Source: Cryoendolithus antarcticus
Lineage: Eukaryota > Ascomycota > Dothideomycetes > Cladosporiales > Cladosporiaceae
DNA: 64,000 bases
Direction of reading: 5' to 3'
Assembly: GCA_002077065.1 (NCBI GenBank)
Contig: NAJO01000019.1
Location: 558,001-622,000 of the forward strand
Shown here one piece after another: positions 1-11,743 of this stretch. The translations under genes and the position numbers were made by a program. Numbering within the stretch: position 1 is the stretch's first letter; each line of letters begins with the position of its first letter. The notes beneath the pieces are model-generated. The model saw only the letters and a list, made by a program, of their open reading frames with translations. It made no database searches and had not been told where the DNA came from.

Positions 1-1678
1 CCCGTGACGATCAACATCGAGGACTCCGACGTAGAGATGGTGTCGGAAGACGACTTCTACGACGACGAACCGGATCGACCAGCAGAGTATGCTCCAAATC
101 CCATACATGTGCAGTTCTTCATCAACTACGTCAAGCTATGCGAAATCATGGGCTTGGTACTTTCACAACAGTACTCTGTAGCATCGAAAATGCGGCGGAA
201 TAATGCATTGGACCTCACACACAGCGACATGGCACTCGCAGACTGGCTGCAGAACTGCCCACCTGAGGTGCGGTGGGAACAGCAGCGGCATCACTTTTGG
301 TCGGCGTTACTGCACTCCAATTATTAGTAAGAGTAGCTGTACTGCAGCCGTCAAGCAAGCCACTGACATGTCGTAGCACCACACTTTGCTTACTGCATCG
401 CGCACACATGCCACCTGCTGGTTCAGAAGCTTCTGCGCGGCAAAATGGGTTTGCTGATGAGACTGCATACCCATCTCGAACGATTGCGTATCAAGCGGCC
501 GCGATGATCACTGCGATCGTTGAGACACTGACACAGCATGACCAGATTCGATATACACCGGCGTTCATGTAAGACTATTTCGATACATTGTGGAAGATGC
601 ACACCACTGACAGCATCACAGTGTCTATAGCCTCTTCTCCGCACTGATCATGCACGTCTATCAGATGCGCTCATCGAATCAGTCGATCGTGTCACTGACA
701 CAGCAGCGGACAACGATATGCATGAACGCACTGAAGGACGTTTCAAAAGTGTGGCTCGTCGCAAAGATGGTGCACACGCTGTTCGAATCAATCTTGGGCA
801 ATAAGATGCTCGAGGAAAGACTTCAGCGAGCTCCTGGCCGTCAGCATGGCAAGGTCAAGCGAAATGGGCACAGCAGATCCCATACGAAAGACATCACTCC
901 AGCAGAGCCGGCAGAACCGCAGAAGCGCAAATTTGACGACATGGAGCTTGGCTACACCAACGGTCCGCCCGCACCGCAGATGTCGTACGAGCGCTCGCGC
1001 CCACAGTCGCCAGCAATCACTCCATCGCGGGAGCTGCCGCCACAATCGCAGCCCCAACAGCAGCAGCAACACCTTCCTGCACTCTCAGCCGCGCCACCTC
1101 AAGCGCCACCTTTGAAAGCGAATGATGCCTTCATGGGCGCCTCTCGAAGTAACACCCGGCCAACAACGCCCTTCAATGGCTTCTACCCCGGCACGCCCCC
1201 AGATCTCTTCCTGCATACTCGGAACTCGCCCAAGCTGTCCGAAGATCTGTGGCAGAATTACCAACCCGACCAACTCTTCCCGCCTGAAGCCAATGGCATG
1301 TTCCCTCTGCTCTCCCCACAGGGCATCCTGGATCCTGCGCTTCGATCAGTACCGCAGCACTTCGCGCCGCAGATGCAGCAGCAGCCGCCACATTCGCAAT
1401 CATTACCCTTGCAGCAGCAACAGCATCAGCCGCCACCTATGGCTCCGATGACGTATCCCAATGATCCGAATACGTGGGCGCATATGCCCAATATGAGCGC
1501 AAGCGGGGCTGGGAGGGGTATGGAGAGTGACCAGTGGAGCAATGCAAGTAGTGGGAACGGCTTTGGCGGGAGTGTTGTGCCTACTACGTTGAATGTTGGG
1601 GATTGGTTTGAATTCTTTGGCATTCCGAACGGGAGTTCGCTGGATGCGCTGGGTGGTGGCGCTGGAAGCTACGGCTGA
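1..1678 (+). CDS. Fungal-specific transcription factor, FarA/CTF1-like (3' part)
   Basis: This is the C-terminal part of a Zn2Cys6 regulator; the start and DNA-binding cluster lie upstream of the window. I read exons 1-326, 377-568 and 622-1678, with introns of 50 and 53 bases. Splicing restores YYTTLCLLHRAHMP across the first junction, a signature of the fungal-specific transcription factor domain in cutinase transcription factor 1 and FarA/FarB proteins. About 524 residues are visible. The second half is low complexity, rich in Gln and Pro, and the tail is Gly/Ser-rich with an NVGDWFEFFG motif. Known members act in the nucleus and activate fatty-acid degradation or cutinase genes in response to fatty acids. 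The family call is firm; the choice among FarA, FarB and CTF1 is inference. Confidence 0.8.
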
Positions 1679-2099
1679 TGAGGCTGATCTCGAGCGCTGA
1701 ATTGCGAGACAGCCTGATCTGGGCTCACGAGATCAACATGGAGAACAGGAATTCGCAGGCAATGGCTATGATGGGCTGCCGTGGACGAACTTCAGGCGCC
1801 GCGAGGCATCAGCCTGCTTCTTAGCTTAGCGAGGCGCAGGAGCGCTGAGGCGTAAAGGGACGATGTGGCAGTCTCGACTTTGGCTTCGCACGACTCAAGC
1901 GCATCATGTGAGGGTATATAATCCTTACACCGTCCGCGTCGTGCTCGTCACGCGCTGTGCCGAACATGTCCATAACTAGACTTCACGCCGCTTTTCCGTC
2001 ATTATCACGTGCTCGCACCCGACGTCTCATCCCCGCGCGACCCTCCGATCTTGCACTACGCGCTCCAACACTGCCGTTTCCCGACCGCGCAACGCAGCC
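1679..2099. other. Intergenic spacer with TATA-like box
   Basis: There is no gene here. A TATATAA motif at about 1915-1921 lies about 180 bases before the next ATG and is the best promoter candidate. The stretch before that ATG is pyrimidine-rich, as is common upstream of fungal start codons. Confidence 0.5.
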
Positions 2100-2900
2100 A
2101 TGCCCTCTCTAACTTCCTCCCTCATACACTCCCTCCCCATCCCGCTCCTCAGCGCAACCCAACACCCCTTCCTCACCGCCGCCGCGCAATCGACCCTCCC
2201 CCTCCCCTCCCTAATCGCCTGGCTCGCCCAAGACCGCCTTTACCTCCTCGCCTACGTCAATTTCATCGGTACTATACTATCTCGCTTACCGCTTTCCGGC
2301 GGTGCGGACCGGGAGCAGAGCTTGGAATGGCGTGTGGCCGAGGTGTGCATTGATGCGCTGGAAATGGCGAAGCGGGAGTTGAGGTTGATTGAGGAGACTG
2401 CAAGGGCTGAGGGGTGGGAAGGCGATGTTGTTGATGTGAGGGCGGGGAAGGAGACGAGAGCGTATCAGGATCTTTTCGTTGGGGCTGCGGCGCCGAATCG
2501 GCCGCTGATTGTTGCGCTTGTTGCGCTTTGGGGAACCGAGGAGTGTTATTTGAGGAGCTGGAAGTATGCCGCTACGAAGATGGATCTAAGCCTGAAGGCG
2601 AAGGACAAGGATGTCATGCAACGTGTGTTTATCCCGAACTGGAGTTCGGGGGAGTTTGAGGCCTTTGTCCGGAGGGTTGGGGGGTTGGTGAACAAGTTTG
2701 GAGCTGGGATTGAGGAGGGCGGGTGGGAGTGGGAGGAGTGTGAGGAGGTTTGGAGGCAGCTGCTTTGGGCTGAGAAGGCATTTTGGCCGGATGTGGGAGG
2801 TGACGAGGAACCTAAGAAGGACAGCAAGAAGCAGGCGAATAAGGAGGTGACTTTCGGGGATGGGAGCAAGAATGGCTCAGCGGATGGAGGATCGAAGTGA
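2100..2900 (+). CDS. TenA/THI-4 family (heme-oxygenase-like fold) protein
   Basis: This is a single-exon gene of 266 residues starting at an ATG in GCCATGCCC context. The mainly helical protein resembles fungal TENA/THI-4/PQQC-fold proteins: an N-terminal stretch with LIAWLAQDRLYL, and a central ALWGTEECYLRSWKYA motif typical of that fold. The last 25 residues are charged and probably disordered. Bacterial TenA salvages thiamine breakdown products. Fungal proteins of this type are mostly uncharacterised, so I do not assign an enzyme activity. The coding strand is very C-rich in the first 150 bases and G-rich towards the end, a pattern repeated in several genes of the window. The fold is fairly secure and the function is not. 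Confidence 0.7.
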   Translation: MPSLTSSLIHSLPIPLLSATQHPFLTAAAQSTLPLPSLIAWLAQDRLYLLAYVNFIGTILSRLPLSGGADREQSLEWRVAEVCIDALEMAKRELRLIEETARAEGWEGDVVDVRAGKETRAYQDLFVGAAAPNRPLIVALVALWGTEECYLRSWKYAATKMDLSLKAKDKDVMQRVFIPNWSSGEFEAFVRRVGGLVNKFGAGIEEGGWEWEECEEVWRQLLWAEKAFWPDVGGDEEPKKDSKKQANKEVTFGDGSKNGSADGGSK

Positions 2901-3174
2901 GGCTCTATCTTCATCAGGCCAGCACGATCATCCTCCGTCCGCCCGGTGGCCTGGCGAATGACCCACGAACGGGCGATGGAGGGTGGCGCAGCGGGTGCGA
3001 GATCTGTCTCCAAACCTTCTCTTGCTCCACTCGCTCTTTCCTTACGATCAACATCGACGTCTCCTGTAACGCCACTTGGCGCGCCGCATTCAGCCAAGAC
3101 ATTGAAATATCTTTTCGCTAAGTTCTTCAGATCCGAGAAAGACAAACGACCATTCCAGGTACTTCCTGCCGAAC

Positions 3175-4459
3175 ATGGCCGCAACATTCGAGCAGAAGCG
3201 CTTGCAGGTCGCTGAGCTCTGCGGCCGCGTGGAACGCGCACAAGCGCGAGTCAATAGCGACGTGACGAGTATCACAGAGCTCAGAGTGGCCATGCGTGGT
3301 GCTGAAGCGAAAGAAGCTCGACACGAGGTGAAGCTGCGCCAGCTCAAGACGAAGCTAACAGTACGCTGCATGATGGGCAGGATCGCAGGGTATGCACTGA
3401 CACTGATATTCAGGTCGCCGGTGCCAGCCTCAGCGAGAGAGAAGGGAGCGAAGCCACGAAACCTGTCAACCTCGTGAGCTCAGACGAGGAAGACATCAAA
3501 GAGGTAGACATTTCTGCCACCATAGACGACGATGAGATCATGAGAACGCCGGAGCCAATCATTCAGCGAAACTCTGGCAATCGCGATCGCACTGCGAAGC
3601 GGCGCAGCACGCTCGTCAAGAGCTTCGAGACGATCCACGAAGACTTCCCTACAGTAGTCATGATCGATGGCCAGTGTCAGGAGCTCACGTGTCAATGATG
3701 TGGGATCAATTGCGTGCCTGATCCTCGTTTCGTAAAGGCGTCAGGGGCTTTTGCCGTCACTACAATCGCGGTCACGGTGGACTGGCTCCTAGAAAAGGTG
3801 CAGTCCACGTCTACTGCACCCTTCGCGCGATATCGGATGTGAACGTGGCCCTACTCAAGGCTGGGCAGCTAGCGCGCGACAGTCCTATCCAGAAGGTGGA
3901 CCATCCGGACAACACGCCTGCTCCCACTGGCAGCAACGACGCCGGCTCTGTCACACCTCAGCTCCGCGGTCTCCGCGAGAAGTCGACCAAATCCATTCAC
4001 CCAGACTTCCCGACCGTGATCGAAGTTGACGATGTCTGGGACGAGCTCACTTGCAAAGATTGCGGCGCCAACGCCGTGCGTGATGGCTCAGAATTCATGC
4101 AGAGCGAGATAGCTTTCCGAGCTCACGCGAAGAGGACTCACGATGCCATTACAAATGCGGGTCTTGGCGGCTACTGCAACATGCGCTCCGTCTCAGCGCG
4201 CGACACCGACTTGATGAAAGCTAGTCAAGATCCCGTAGACCATCAGATTGAGCGGATGGGCTACTTCGAGATCGCCGCACGTGCTGCCCGAGTGCCGCGC
4301 TCGGATACTGGACTGCGATCGCACCCATCAAGGTCCACGCCTGCTACCTCGATCAGTCTTGCAGCTGGCCGAGCCAAGACTGCGCCGCCAAGTGAGAAGA
4401 AGCCTACATTTGGTGACTTGTTTGGATACGACGATGTTAGTGACAGTGACAGTGCATGA
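3175..4459 (+). pseudogene. Family member A: coiled coil plus two CxxC/HxH modules, disrupted
   Basis: Exon 1 (3175-3360) encodes a 62-residue charged helix with coiled-coil character. A 53-base intron (3361-3413) ends in ATATTCAG and keeps phase 0. Exon 2 encodes an acidic linker and then module 1, starting at IHEDFPTVV. Module 1 is broken twice: a TGA at 3696-3698 replaces a residue inside its C-x2-C pair, and a one-base loss in the G run near 3745 shifts the frame. The rest of the module is then readable in the next frame (GFCRHYNRGH, then YCTLRAISD). Module 2 (about 3991-4250) is complete: IHPDFPTVI, LTCKDCGAN, HAKRTH, YCNMRSVS. The tail is acidic and ends at 4459. Either the gene is decaying or the assembly holds errors; two separate lesions favour decay. 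The family is unnamed to me. Confidence 0.65.
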
Positions 4460-4922
4460 GGAAGTAGCACTGCTCGATTTGCAACATTACTGTGCGCGAT
4501 CATGGGACGGAGACCAGCCGGTAAACGATGGACGTGTGGCGCTTGCGCCATGATAGTGGGATGATACTTCGTATGCGCCCGTCTGGAGTGAGAGCGTCTG
4601 TCTGCTTCGAAGCGGGAACAAGAGACTGAAGTGAGCTGCCACGACACGGTTCTGAAAGTCAGTGTTGTTCAGCCGATATAAGAAATTGTACGAGGATCGT
4701 TGCTTTCAAGACGCATCGTGAGCATCATATATAGGCAGATCGGTCGTGGATGCCCACTGCCCTCCATCGTTCCTTCCTTCGTTCGCGCGCGGTATTCTTG
4801 TTCCTTCCATCTACACTGGCGTCGTGGAAGCCTGGCGGCACCCTGCGGGAGGTCTTCTTGGCCAATGCATCGCGTTACACCTATACCACAGCCACAACAT
4901 TTCTGATCGACCGATAGCAGTG
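4460..4922. promoter_or_regulatory. Spacer and probable promoter of family member B
   Basis: This is non-coding. An ATATATAG motif at about 4727-4735 lies roughly 190 bases before the ATG of member B and is the best core promoter candidate. I see no repeat or RNA gene. Confidence 0.35.
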
Positions 4923-6192
4923 ATGGTTTCTAGCTTCAGTGATAAGCTGCAGAGGATCGCGGAACTCAGCGGACGCGTGCAGAAGTATCAAGGCCGCCTC
5001 AGCGCAGATGACGATACCATCGCAGCCCTAGAGGAAGGCATTAAGGACCACGAAAGTCGCCTCCAAGACGCCAAAGCCGCCCGTACGCGTCATGCTAGCA
5101 AGCTCAGCACACTGAAGAAGGAGGTGAAGGTACCACCGATCCCTCGCCTCAGAGTCTCATCAGGTTGGTCGCACTGACAGTTGTGTGCAGAAAATAGCTG
5201 CCGATCTGGACGCCGCGAGCGACATCTCGGATGACGCTGGACCTGACACCACTATGTCAGACAGCAGAGATGGGATGCTACACGATACGTCTCATCGCGA
5301 CTCAACGAAAGTTACTGCAAGTAACTCAGTCAGCTTCACGACGAGCACCCCAAAGCGCAGCCCGTCGACTCATTACACCAGCGTTCACGAGCACTACCCG
5401 ACCGTGATCAAGTTCCAAGGCAAGTGGCAAGAGATCTCATGCCTTGAATGCGACTGCAATAGCAGCTATCTCGGCAACTTCCTGAAGGGAGTCGATGGCA
5501 TCCGGAACCACTTCTCGCAGCAGCACAAAGCGCTGGGCCGCGGAAAGCTCGATATTCTAGGCTGCTGTGCCTTCCGCTCTGTATCCGATTTCGATGTTGA
5601 GTTGCTTCGAAAGGGCCTGCCAGCGTATGAGCGTCCAGTCGAGCCTCGAACGCAGCGAGACACGACTGGCCATATTGGCAAGCGACCACCACCTGCGACA
5701 GCAAGGCAGCTCATTCAGGAAACGGTCTACCCGGCCTATCCTACTGTGGTCGTTGTTGGTGGCACCACTGTCGAACTCACCTGCAAAGTCTGCGGCACTA
5801 ACGCGCAGTGCGAAGACTCCTCGAAATTCTTGAAAGGCGTTCGGGGTTTTAAGGTTCATTACGGGGCTTTGCACTCATCAGGAGTCGGACAGATGCGCAT
5901 CGAAGAATTTTGCGACCTGCGTCCCATCTCTGACCACGATCAAGACCTCCTGGAACTTTGTATGCGTCCTGCAGATCATCCTATCGTCGCTGTCGAGCCT
6001 CGGGATGAGGAGGAGTCTGCTGTTTTGCAGCCACAGACGAGTGTCTCGATCGGTGTGGGGAGGGCTGAAGAAGGCATTGAGGCGATCACAAACAACACTT
6101 TCGCTGCGCCTGTGGCCCGCATGTCGGCTGCGGCGGTTGTCGAGGACGACGTCAACATGAAGGGACTTTTCAGTGATAGCGAAGGTGGTTGA
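4923..6192 (+). CDS. Family member B: coiled coil plus two CxxC/HxH modules, intact
   Basis: This is the intact reference copy. Exon 1 (4923-5129) encodes 69 residues of heptad-like charged helix (RIAELSGRVQKYQGRLSADD). Intron 5130-5190 is 61 bases, phase 0, and exon 2 is 5191-6192, giving 402 residues. Module 1 (nt 5384-5640) reads VHEHYPTVIKF, ISCLECDCN, FLKGVDGIRNHFSQQH, CCAFRSVSD. Module 2 (nt 5728-5996) reads VYPAYPTVVVV, LTCKVCGTN, FLKGVRGFKVHYGALH, FCDLRPISD. The C-x2-C pair about 22-26 residues before H-x4-5-H suggests a C2H2-type zinc site, followed by a conserved Cys-Arg-Ser/Asp block of unknown role. The tail is acidic. Nuclear or nucleic-acid binding is a guess. The intron sits at the same place as in A. 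Confidence 0.8.
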
Positions 6193-6865
6193 AATGTCTT
6201 CTTAGGTTTCTCGTTGAGGTCGTCGGAACACGATCCTGCTGCATGTGTCATGCCAGATGACACGGCGCGAAAGGCTGAGAGGAAGGGCGTTGAGTGGCCG
6301 GTTCGTACAGAAGCAGCTAGAGTATGGGCTTCAGCGTATTGCCCTCGGTGCACTCGTATTGCGTGGTCGGTGAGGGTTACGGTCGCGCGACTGCACTGCT
6401 CGATAGCCTCGTAAACGAAACGGCAGATGCAGAATCTGGCGTGTCGCGAGACATAAGCCATGGATTGCACTCCTATGGCCACAGCCTTCGTTGTCGTTGC
6501 ACTAGCTTATGATGCAAAGGTTCACAAGTACAACGGGCTCATAAAGTCTGTTCCGTAGACCAGAACGCGCTTCTTGATCTGTACTCCCATCGTCTTGGCT
6601 GTCTAGCTTGGTTCTCTGTTCTCAGAGAGCCTTGACACGATTAGAAAAAAGTCTAATTTTATTCCCTGTCTTCTCATCTGTATTACATACTGGGCTCGCT
6701 CCTCTGAGTGCATATGGATTCTAGGGAGAGCGAGGTAAGGTTACGGAAGGTCCATGGCAATTCGTTTGGAATTCGCGACCTCACTTCGTGACTTCACGCG
6801 CCCTAGTCGTTCCTACACTACACTATCACACATCACTCTGACGACTATAGCCTTTACAGCTGAGA
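6193..6865. other. Intergenic spacer between members B and C
   Basis: There is no convincing gene. A run of AAAAAAGTC with flanking T-rich sequence lies near 6642-6665. I see no repeat shared with the neighbouring spacers by eye. Confidence 0.4.
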
Positions 6866-8811
6866 TGGTCGATGTATTTGATCGCTGAGTTGTTAGAATC
6901 ACAGATTTATGCAATCGCCGCGAACGAACGCAAAGAAGCATCGCAGACGACAATGCTAATATTGCAGAATTGACGGCGAATCTAGATACGGCCAAAGCCA
7001 GAGGAACAGACGTTTAGAGAGGTTGACATCCCTCAACCGCAAAATCAAGGCATGCCGATATTTCAGCTATGCTCATAGTACTTGCGACTAACAGTGGTGG
7101 CAGACTGCAAGTTCAAAAATCAGTCTAGCAGCCGATGAAGACTTCAGCCATGTTGATGCTGCGTCTGGGATCGCAACTGAGGATGAAGCGACGCAAGGTG
7201 CAGAACACACCCTCCTGGATCCCAGTGCAAACGCTCAAGCTCATGATGGCGACGCCATTCATGAAAACTTCCCAACCGTGGTTCGATTGAACGAAAGATG
7301 GGTCGAGCTACGGTGTAGCATTGGCAACACTAACGCCGGAAGAAATGATGGCAAGCTTCTAGAGGGACTCAAGGCTTTCCGATGGCATGCCATACATGCG
7401 CATCATCTACGCAGTGACGGCAAGGAGATCGGACAGTACTGCGTAACCAGACTCGTCTCTCAGCGAGATGCAGACTTGCTGCGCCACGGTCGGCAAGCTC
7501 AGGATTACAAGATCGTCGTCGGCGTCAAAAAGCAGGTCTTGGGCGACCCTCGAACTGTCGAGCACGCCACAGTTCGCGATGTCCCGCTGCCCTCTCCCTC
7601 GGGTCTCGCCAACCGTTATGAACAGATCCACGCTGATTTTCCGACCGTGATACTGTATGAGGGTAGATGGGTCGAATTATCGTGTTGCAAATGCGGATCG
7701 AACACCTACTGGGACGGGTCGCGCTATATTGCTGGGCCGAGTGGCTTCGTTGGCCATTATTCAAGGGCGCGCCAGATACAAGGCAACAGTAACGATCTCA
7801 CGGTATGCTGTGCTATGCGAGATGTGTCGGGCCAAGATATTGACCTTCTCCGTTCGGGGAATCAAGCGGAGGACCATCCGATAAGGCTCACGAGAGCTGT
7901 TCAGCCAGGCGGCCTTGTGAACCCACAGCAGACTCGCACACTCGTCGCATCCGCAGAGTTCAGATGCATCCACGCGAACTTCCCTACCGTGGTACTGTAC
8001 AAGGGTGTGTGGTTTGAGATTGCTTGCCGCATTTGCCAGACGAACTGGAGCACCGCCTACAGCCGGTTCATACTGGGTGCAAACGGTCTTCGTCACCACG
8101 TTGGTCGCTCGCATAAGATCAGTGTGCAGCTCGGAGACATTGAGCAGTATTGCAGCCTGCGCAAGGTGTCCGAACGTGACCGGGATCTTCTCTTGCAGGG
8201 GGAGAATGGTGTGGATCACCCTATCACATCCTTGAAATCGACAGGTGATCATACGGGTGACATATCTGTCTACGAGCCGCACCAAGAGCGACTATCCTCA
8301 TCGTCACAGCCGTGAAAGATAAACTCAAGCTTTCCAACTGTGGTACTGCTTAAAGGCGTATGGGTGGAACTCAGCTGCAAGTTCTGTGACGCAAACTTCA
8401 GTCGAAACAAGAACAGATACATGTCTGGCGTGCCCGGGATCCTGCACCATGTGCGCCTCGCACATTCAGGAGAAACCACATCCAGCGGTATTGATCAGTC
8501 TTGCAATATCCGCCACGTCTCCGCGCGCGACCAAGAACTCCTTTTGCAAAGCCTCAACGGTGTGGATCATCCCATTGAGAAAGTCTCAGCCGGGCTAGTC
8601 AACTCAATGAACACCAGTGCGAAGATGAAAACGCTACACGCAGATCCGCACTACGACTGATAGCAACAGTGAGAGTGGTAGTGTACGCGAGACCGGCCGC
8701 TCTGCGAAGCGACGTGCGGCCGTTGAGATGGTGCCAGGAGATGATACTGAGGAAGTGGAGATTAAGCGTGAGGACGACAAGTATGATTCGAACAGCTCTG
8801 ATGACGAATGA
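6866..8811 (+). pseudogene. Family member C: coiled coil plus four CxxC/HxH modules, decayed
   Basis: This is the longest copy and clearly broken. The exon 1 equivalent starts at ATG 6866, but a TGA follows at codon 8 and a frameshift near 7015 precedes a readable TSLNRKIK end. The expected intron donor there reads GC rather than GT. From about 7105 one frame runs through module 1 (7255-7530, second Cys of C-x2-C lost), module 2 (7624-7890, second His of the HxH site lost) and module 3 (7968-8230, complete). A TGA at 8313-8315 then interrupts it in frame before module 4 (8320-8575). A further frameshift near 8660 leads to the acidic tail with EVEIKRED, ending at 8811. The four modules and their order are certain. 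Loss of function is inferred from five lesions, though 7105-8312 could still encode a three-module protein. Confidence 0.7.
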
Positions 8812-8882
8812 TCGCGCAGTTTAGTTTTGGAGCGCTCGAGAGTGTACTATTCGTAGCTGAAGAACGACCATGTACACTATGG

Positions 8883-11155
8883 CTACAAACTCAGCAAATC
8901 ACCCTCCCCGTCATCTCTCGCATCCTGCGCCATCCGCATCGGCGCATGCGTACCCATAGGCAGATTCGCATTCACCGGCGGCTGTCCAAACCGCTCAGCC
9001 GTCGGACTCCCCGCAAAGCCATTCCCATCATTCAGACTCATGCCCGCCATCTGCTGCGAGCCCACAGAGGCGAAGTACGCGTCCGCCTCATCGAGCACGT
9101 CGCCATTGCGAGCAGGCGCCACGCCATTCGTGGCAGGTAGTTGGCGAGTAGCAGCTTTCCGCTGCAGCGCAGGGGAGTCATGGAGCTTTCTTGCACGTGC
9201 GGAGCGAAAGACGGTGTGCACTGGCTTGAGATACACTGTCGCTAGCGTGCCGACTACTAGACACATCTCCTCTAGTGTCACTGGGTCGAGCTTCTCTGAC
9301 TCGGCGGTGATGGCAGGCTTCTCGCCCATTACTATGCCTTTCGCTGCTGCGGGGTTCGAGGACAGGAGACGCCAGTACATGTATCCTCGATCTCGAAGAT
9401 CGGGGTTATCTGTGTCTTCTGTGGCCCATTTGAGGACTTTAGGCACCAGGTCTGAGCCTTTCGTGGGGCGCTGTATGAACAGCTTGACTGTTGCTGTGAG
9501 CAGCGCGAGTTGCACATCATGTGTCTCGTCCTGCCAAGTATCGAGGAAGTCTTCGAGCAGGACTTCGGAGTTGTCGATCCGGTCTGCGTACTGGCCAATC
9601 ACCCAGATCATCGCCGCCTTTGCTTCCGGCTCATCGAGTGAGTCCAGATTCTCACACAGCGTTGAGATGATGCTCTCATACTGATTCGGGTACTTGCGGA
9701 AGATGTTCTTGATTACCACAGTTGCTTCCTGGACGATGTAGCTCACTTTCGTAGCTACAAGTTCGAGAAGCGTAGCAATGCAAATCTTCGCCGCAGGCTC
9801 GATCTTGATCGCGAGCTTGCCGATCGCTCGCACTGACTTCCGCACGAAGTGGACGTCAATCTCTGTGGCATACTCCCGAAGTTCTGCGAGGACTTCTTTG
9901 ATGTTTGTTGCTGTCGCGAGCATGAAGATGAGCTCCAGCTTCGTCACTTTCACATATATCGGGTCGTTATACTTGCAGAAGAAGACACGGATATCGTTTC
10001 GGAGCACATCTGGTCTTCGCTGCAGTATGAGGAGGGCATTTCGGAGTGCGAGGTACTGTATCTCGGGTCCTTTCGATAGGAGTGTCACTAGCGGAGGTGA
10101 CAGCTTCCCGCACAGTCCTGTTATCGTCTTCTCGTTATCGATGTAATTCATGAGGTAGAGTATGACTCGTATGCAGGTTAGCACGACTGCGCTGTTGGTG
10201 TGTGATAATCGTGGCGTTATTCGCTCAGCCAGTAACGCGGCTTCTTGCGTGTCCTGAGGGACGTAAGATGTGAGAGCTTCGAGTATGTATGTTTGACCCC
10301 ATCTGCGTGATTGCGTCAGCCATTGTCCGCAAGATCTCATGACCACGCGCTTACTCTGAGCAATCAGGTAGGATCTGCACGATCTTACTAGCACTGGCAT
10401 AGTCGATCGTGAGTTTGATGCTCTCGCTTCGCTCCCATATGTCCATGAGCGCAGCCAATGCACTGCTGATCACCGTCGGATTCTCATCCTTCAGCATGTT
10501 GTTCAGGCGATCGATCAGATCGCTGTTCTCCACTAGGTGCTTGTCGTGATCATACAGCTTGGCGACTGTGAATGCTGCGGTCTTCCTAACATACGGATCC
10601 GAGTCCTTCAGCAGCTTCTTCAAAGGCAGCACTGTGGCCTCAACGAACTGCCGTACATGAACGTAGGATATCGTCCGTAGAGCCAACGCTCGCGTGAGCG
10701 GATTCGAATCTTCCAGATCCTCGAGTAATGTCGGCAGCGCTTTCAATGCAAGGTCCGGCTTCGCTCGTGCATAGTTGACGAGGTATAGATAGCACCTGTA
10801 GTCCTGCCATCAGTGCACGCTCTCCGCCCTCACTCTTCCTGCCACGGCTCACCCACATCTTCTTGATCTCCAGACTCTCAATCCCCATGCAACCCACAAT
10901 GTCCGGGAACAGCGCGACCATATCGTTATTGCTCATCGTCATGTTGGCCACGATCTTCTTCAACGCAATTTTCTTGCTCGAGAAGTTCTTATCCTTCTTG
11001 CCACCTCCCGATGCCAGCTCGAGGCGCAGCTCAGCGACTTTGCCCTGTTGCGCGCGATGGTACAGTAAGCTTCTGTGCGATACAGGTGCGCGGGCAGCGT
11101 ATGCCTGGAGCGACTGCTCGTAGGTCATGCTGGGCATGAACATGACGGACATCAT
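8883..11155 (-). CDS. Clathrin adaptor beta subunit (AP-1 beta-adaptin, Apl2-like)
   Basis: Three exons on the minus strand, 11155-10857, 10795-10355 and 10302-8883, encode 719 residues; the introns are 61 and 52 bases. The protein is an armadillo-like adaptin trunk: KKIALKKIVANMTMSNNDMV, FPDIVGCMG, CYLYLVNYARAKPD, then DPYVRKTAAFTVAKLYDHD and WVIGQYADRI. The C-terminus is a short linker ending GDLLSL, with no ear domain, as in yeast-type beta subunits. The protein serves clathrin-coated vesicle formation at the trans-Golgi and endosomes as part of a heterotetramer. The first exon is less certain: a GTATCG...CAACAG segment before GKVAELR could be another small intron, so the first 30 residues may be wrong. 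AP-2 beta is the alternative reading. Confidence 0.88.
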
Positions 11156-11743
11156 GGCTGGGAATATGGAGGGGCGAAAGATCGCAAAGGAGAGGGTGCG
11201 ATGGCACTGCTATGCCTTCTTCCTGGTCGTGACATTGAGCTGCATGGAAGATTTGGACGTACCCTAGCGAAGAGCTTCGCATCTTGCCCAGAGGAGCTCA
11301 TATTGACTACTTGAATGCCTCAAGCACACATGCGCGCACGCGGTGGCCCGCTGCGCCTCCCAACGTTGCACACCACCTTGTACTACAAGCTCTGTGCTGT
11401 TCAGGCGTATGGACCAATGGCTTGCACGACCTGGAGCGTAGATCGCGGCAGGTCGTGATCTCGTGATTATCGTGCGGGGCTCTCGTGTGCAGGATGTGTT
11501 TACAAGACTGCGCGGCGTCGGGATGCGTCTTGGAAGGGAGGATCGAGGTCTGCGCAAGGTCGGGCAGCGAGGCTATGTCAATCCCAATGCTCATATGTTT
11601 GAGCGACCCGAATGCGATGCTTAGTCAAAGTAGGGGTCCACTTTTCACGGGTTCGGAGTGAAGTGACGGGGCTTCTTGGCGTCGACATCGTGGTCAACTA
11701 TGCGACAGCATCTCGGCTGCGAGCCAAAATCCATCAACTACCT
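11156..11743. promoter_or_regulatory. Shared divergent promoter region, adaptin / EMC4
   Basis: This is the 588-base space between two head-to-head genes. Short open frames exist on both strands but none resembles a protein. It probably carries both promoters. Confidence 0.4.

Noticed and set aside
9040..9684. A 214-codon plus-strand frame
   Set aside because: It is antisense to the beta-adaptin gene and has the Ser/Arg-rich composition of a mirror frame.
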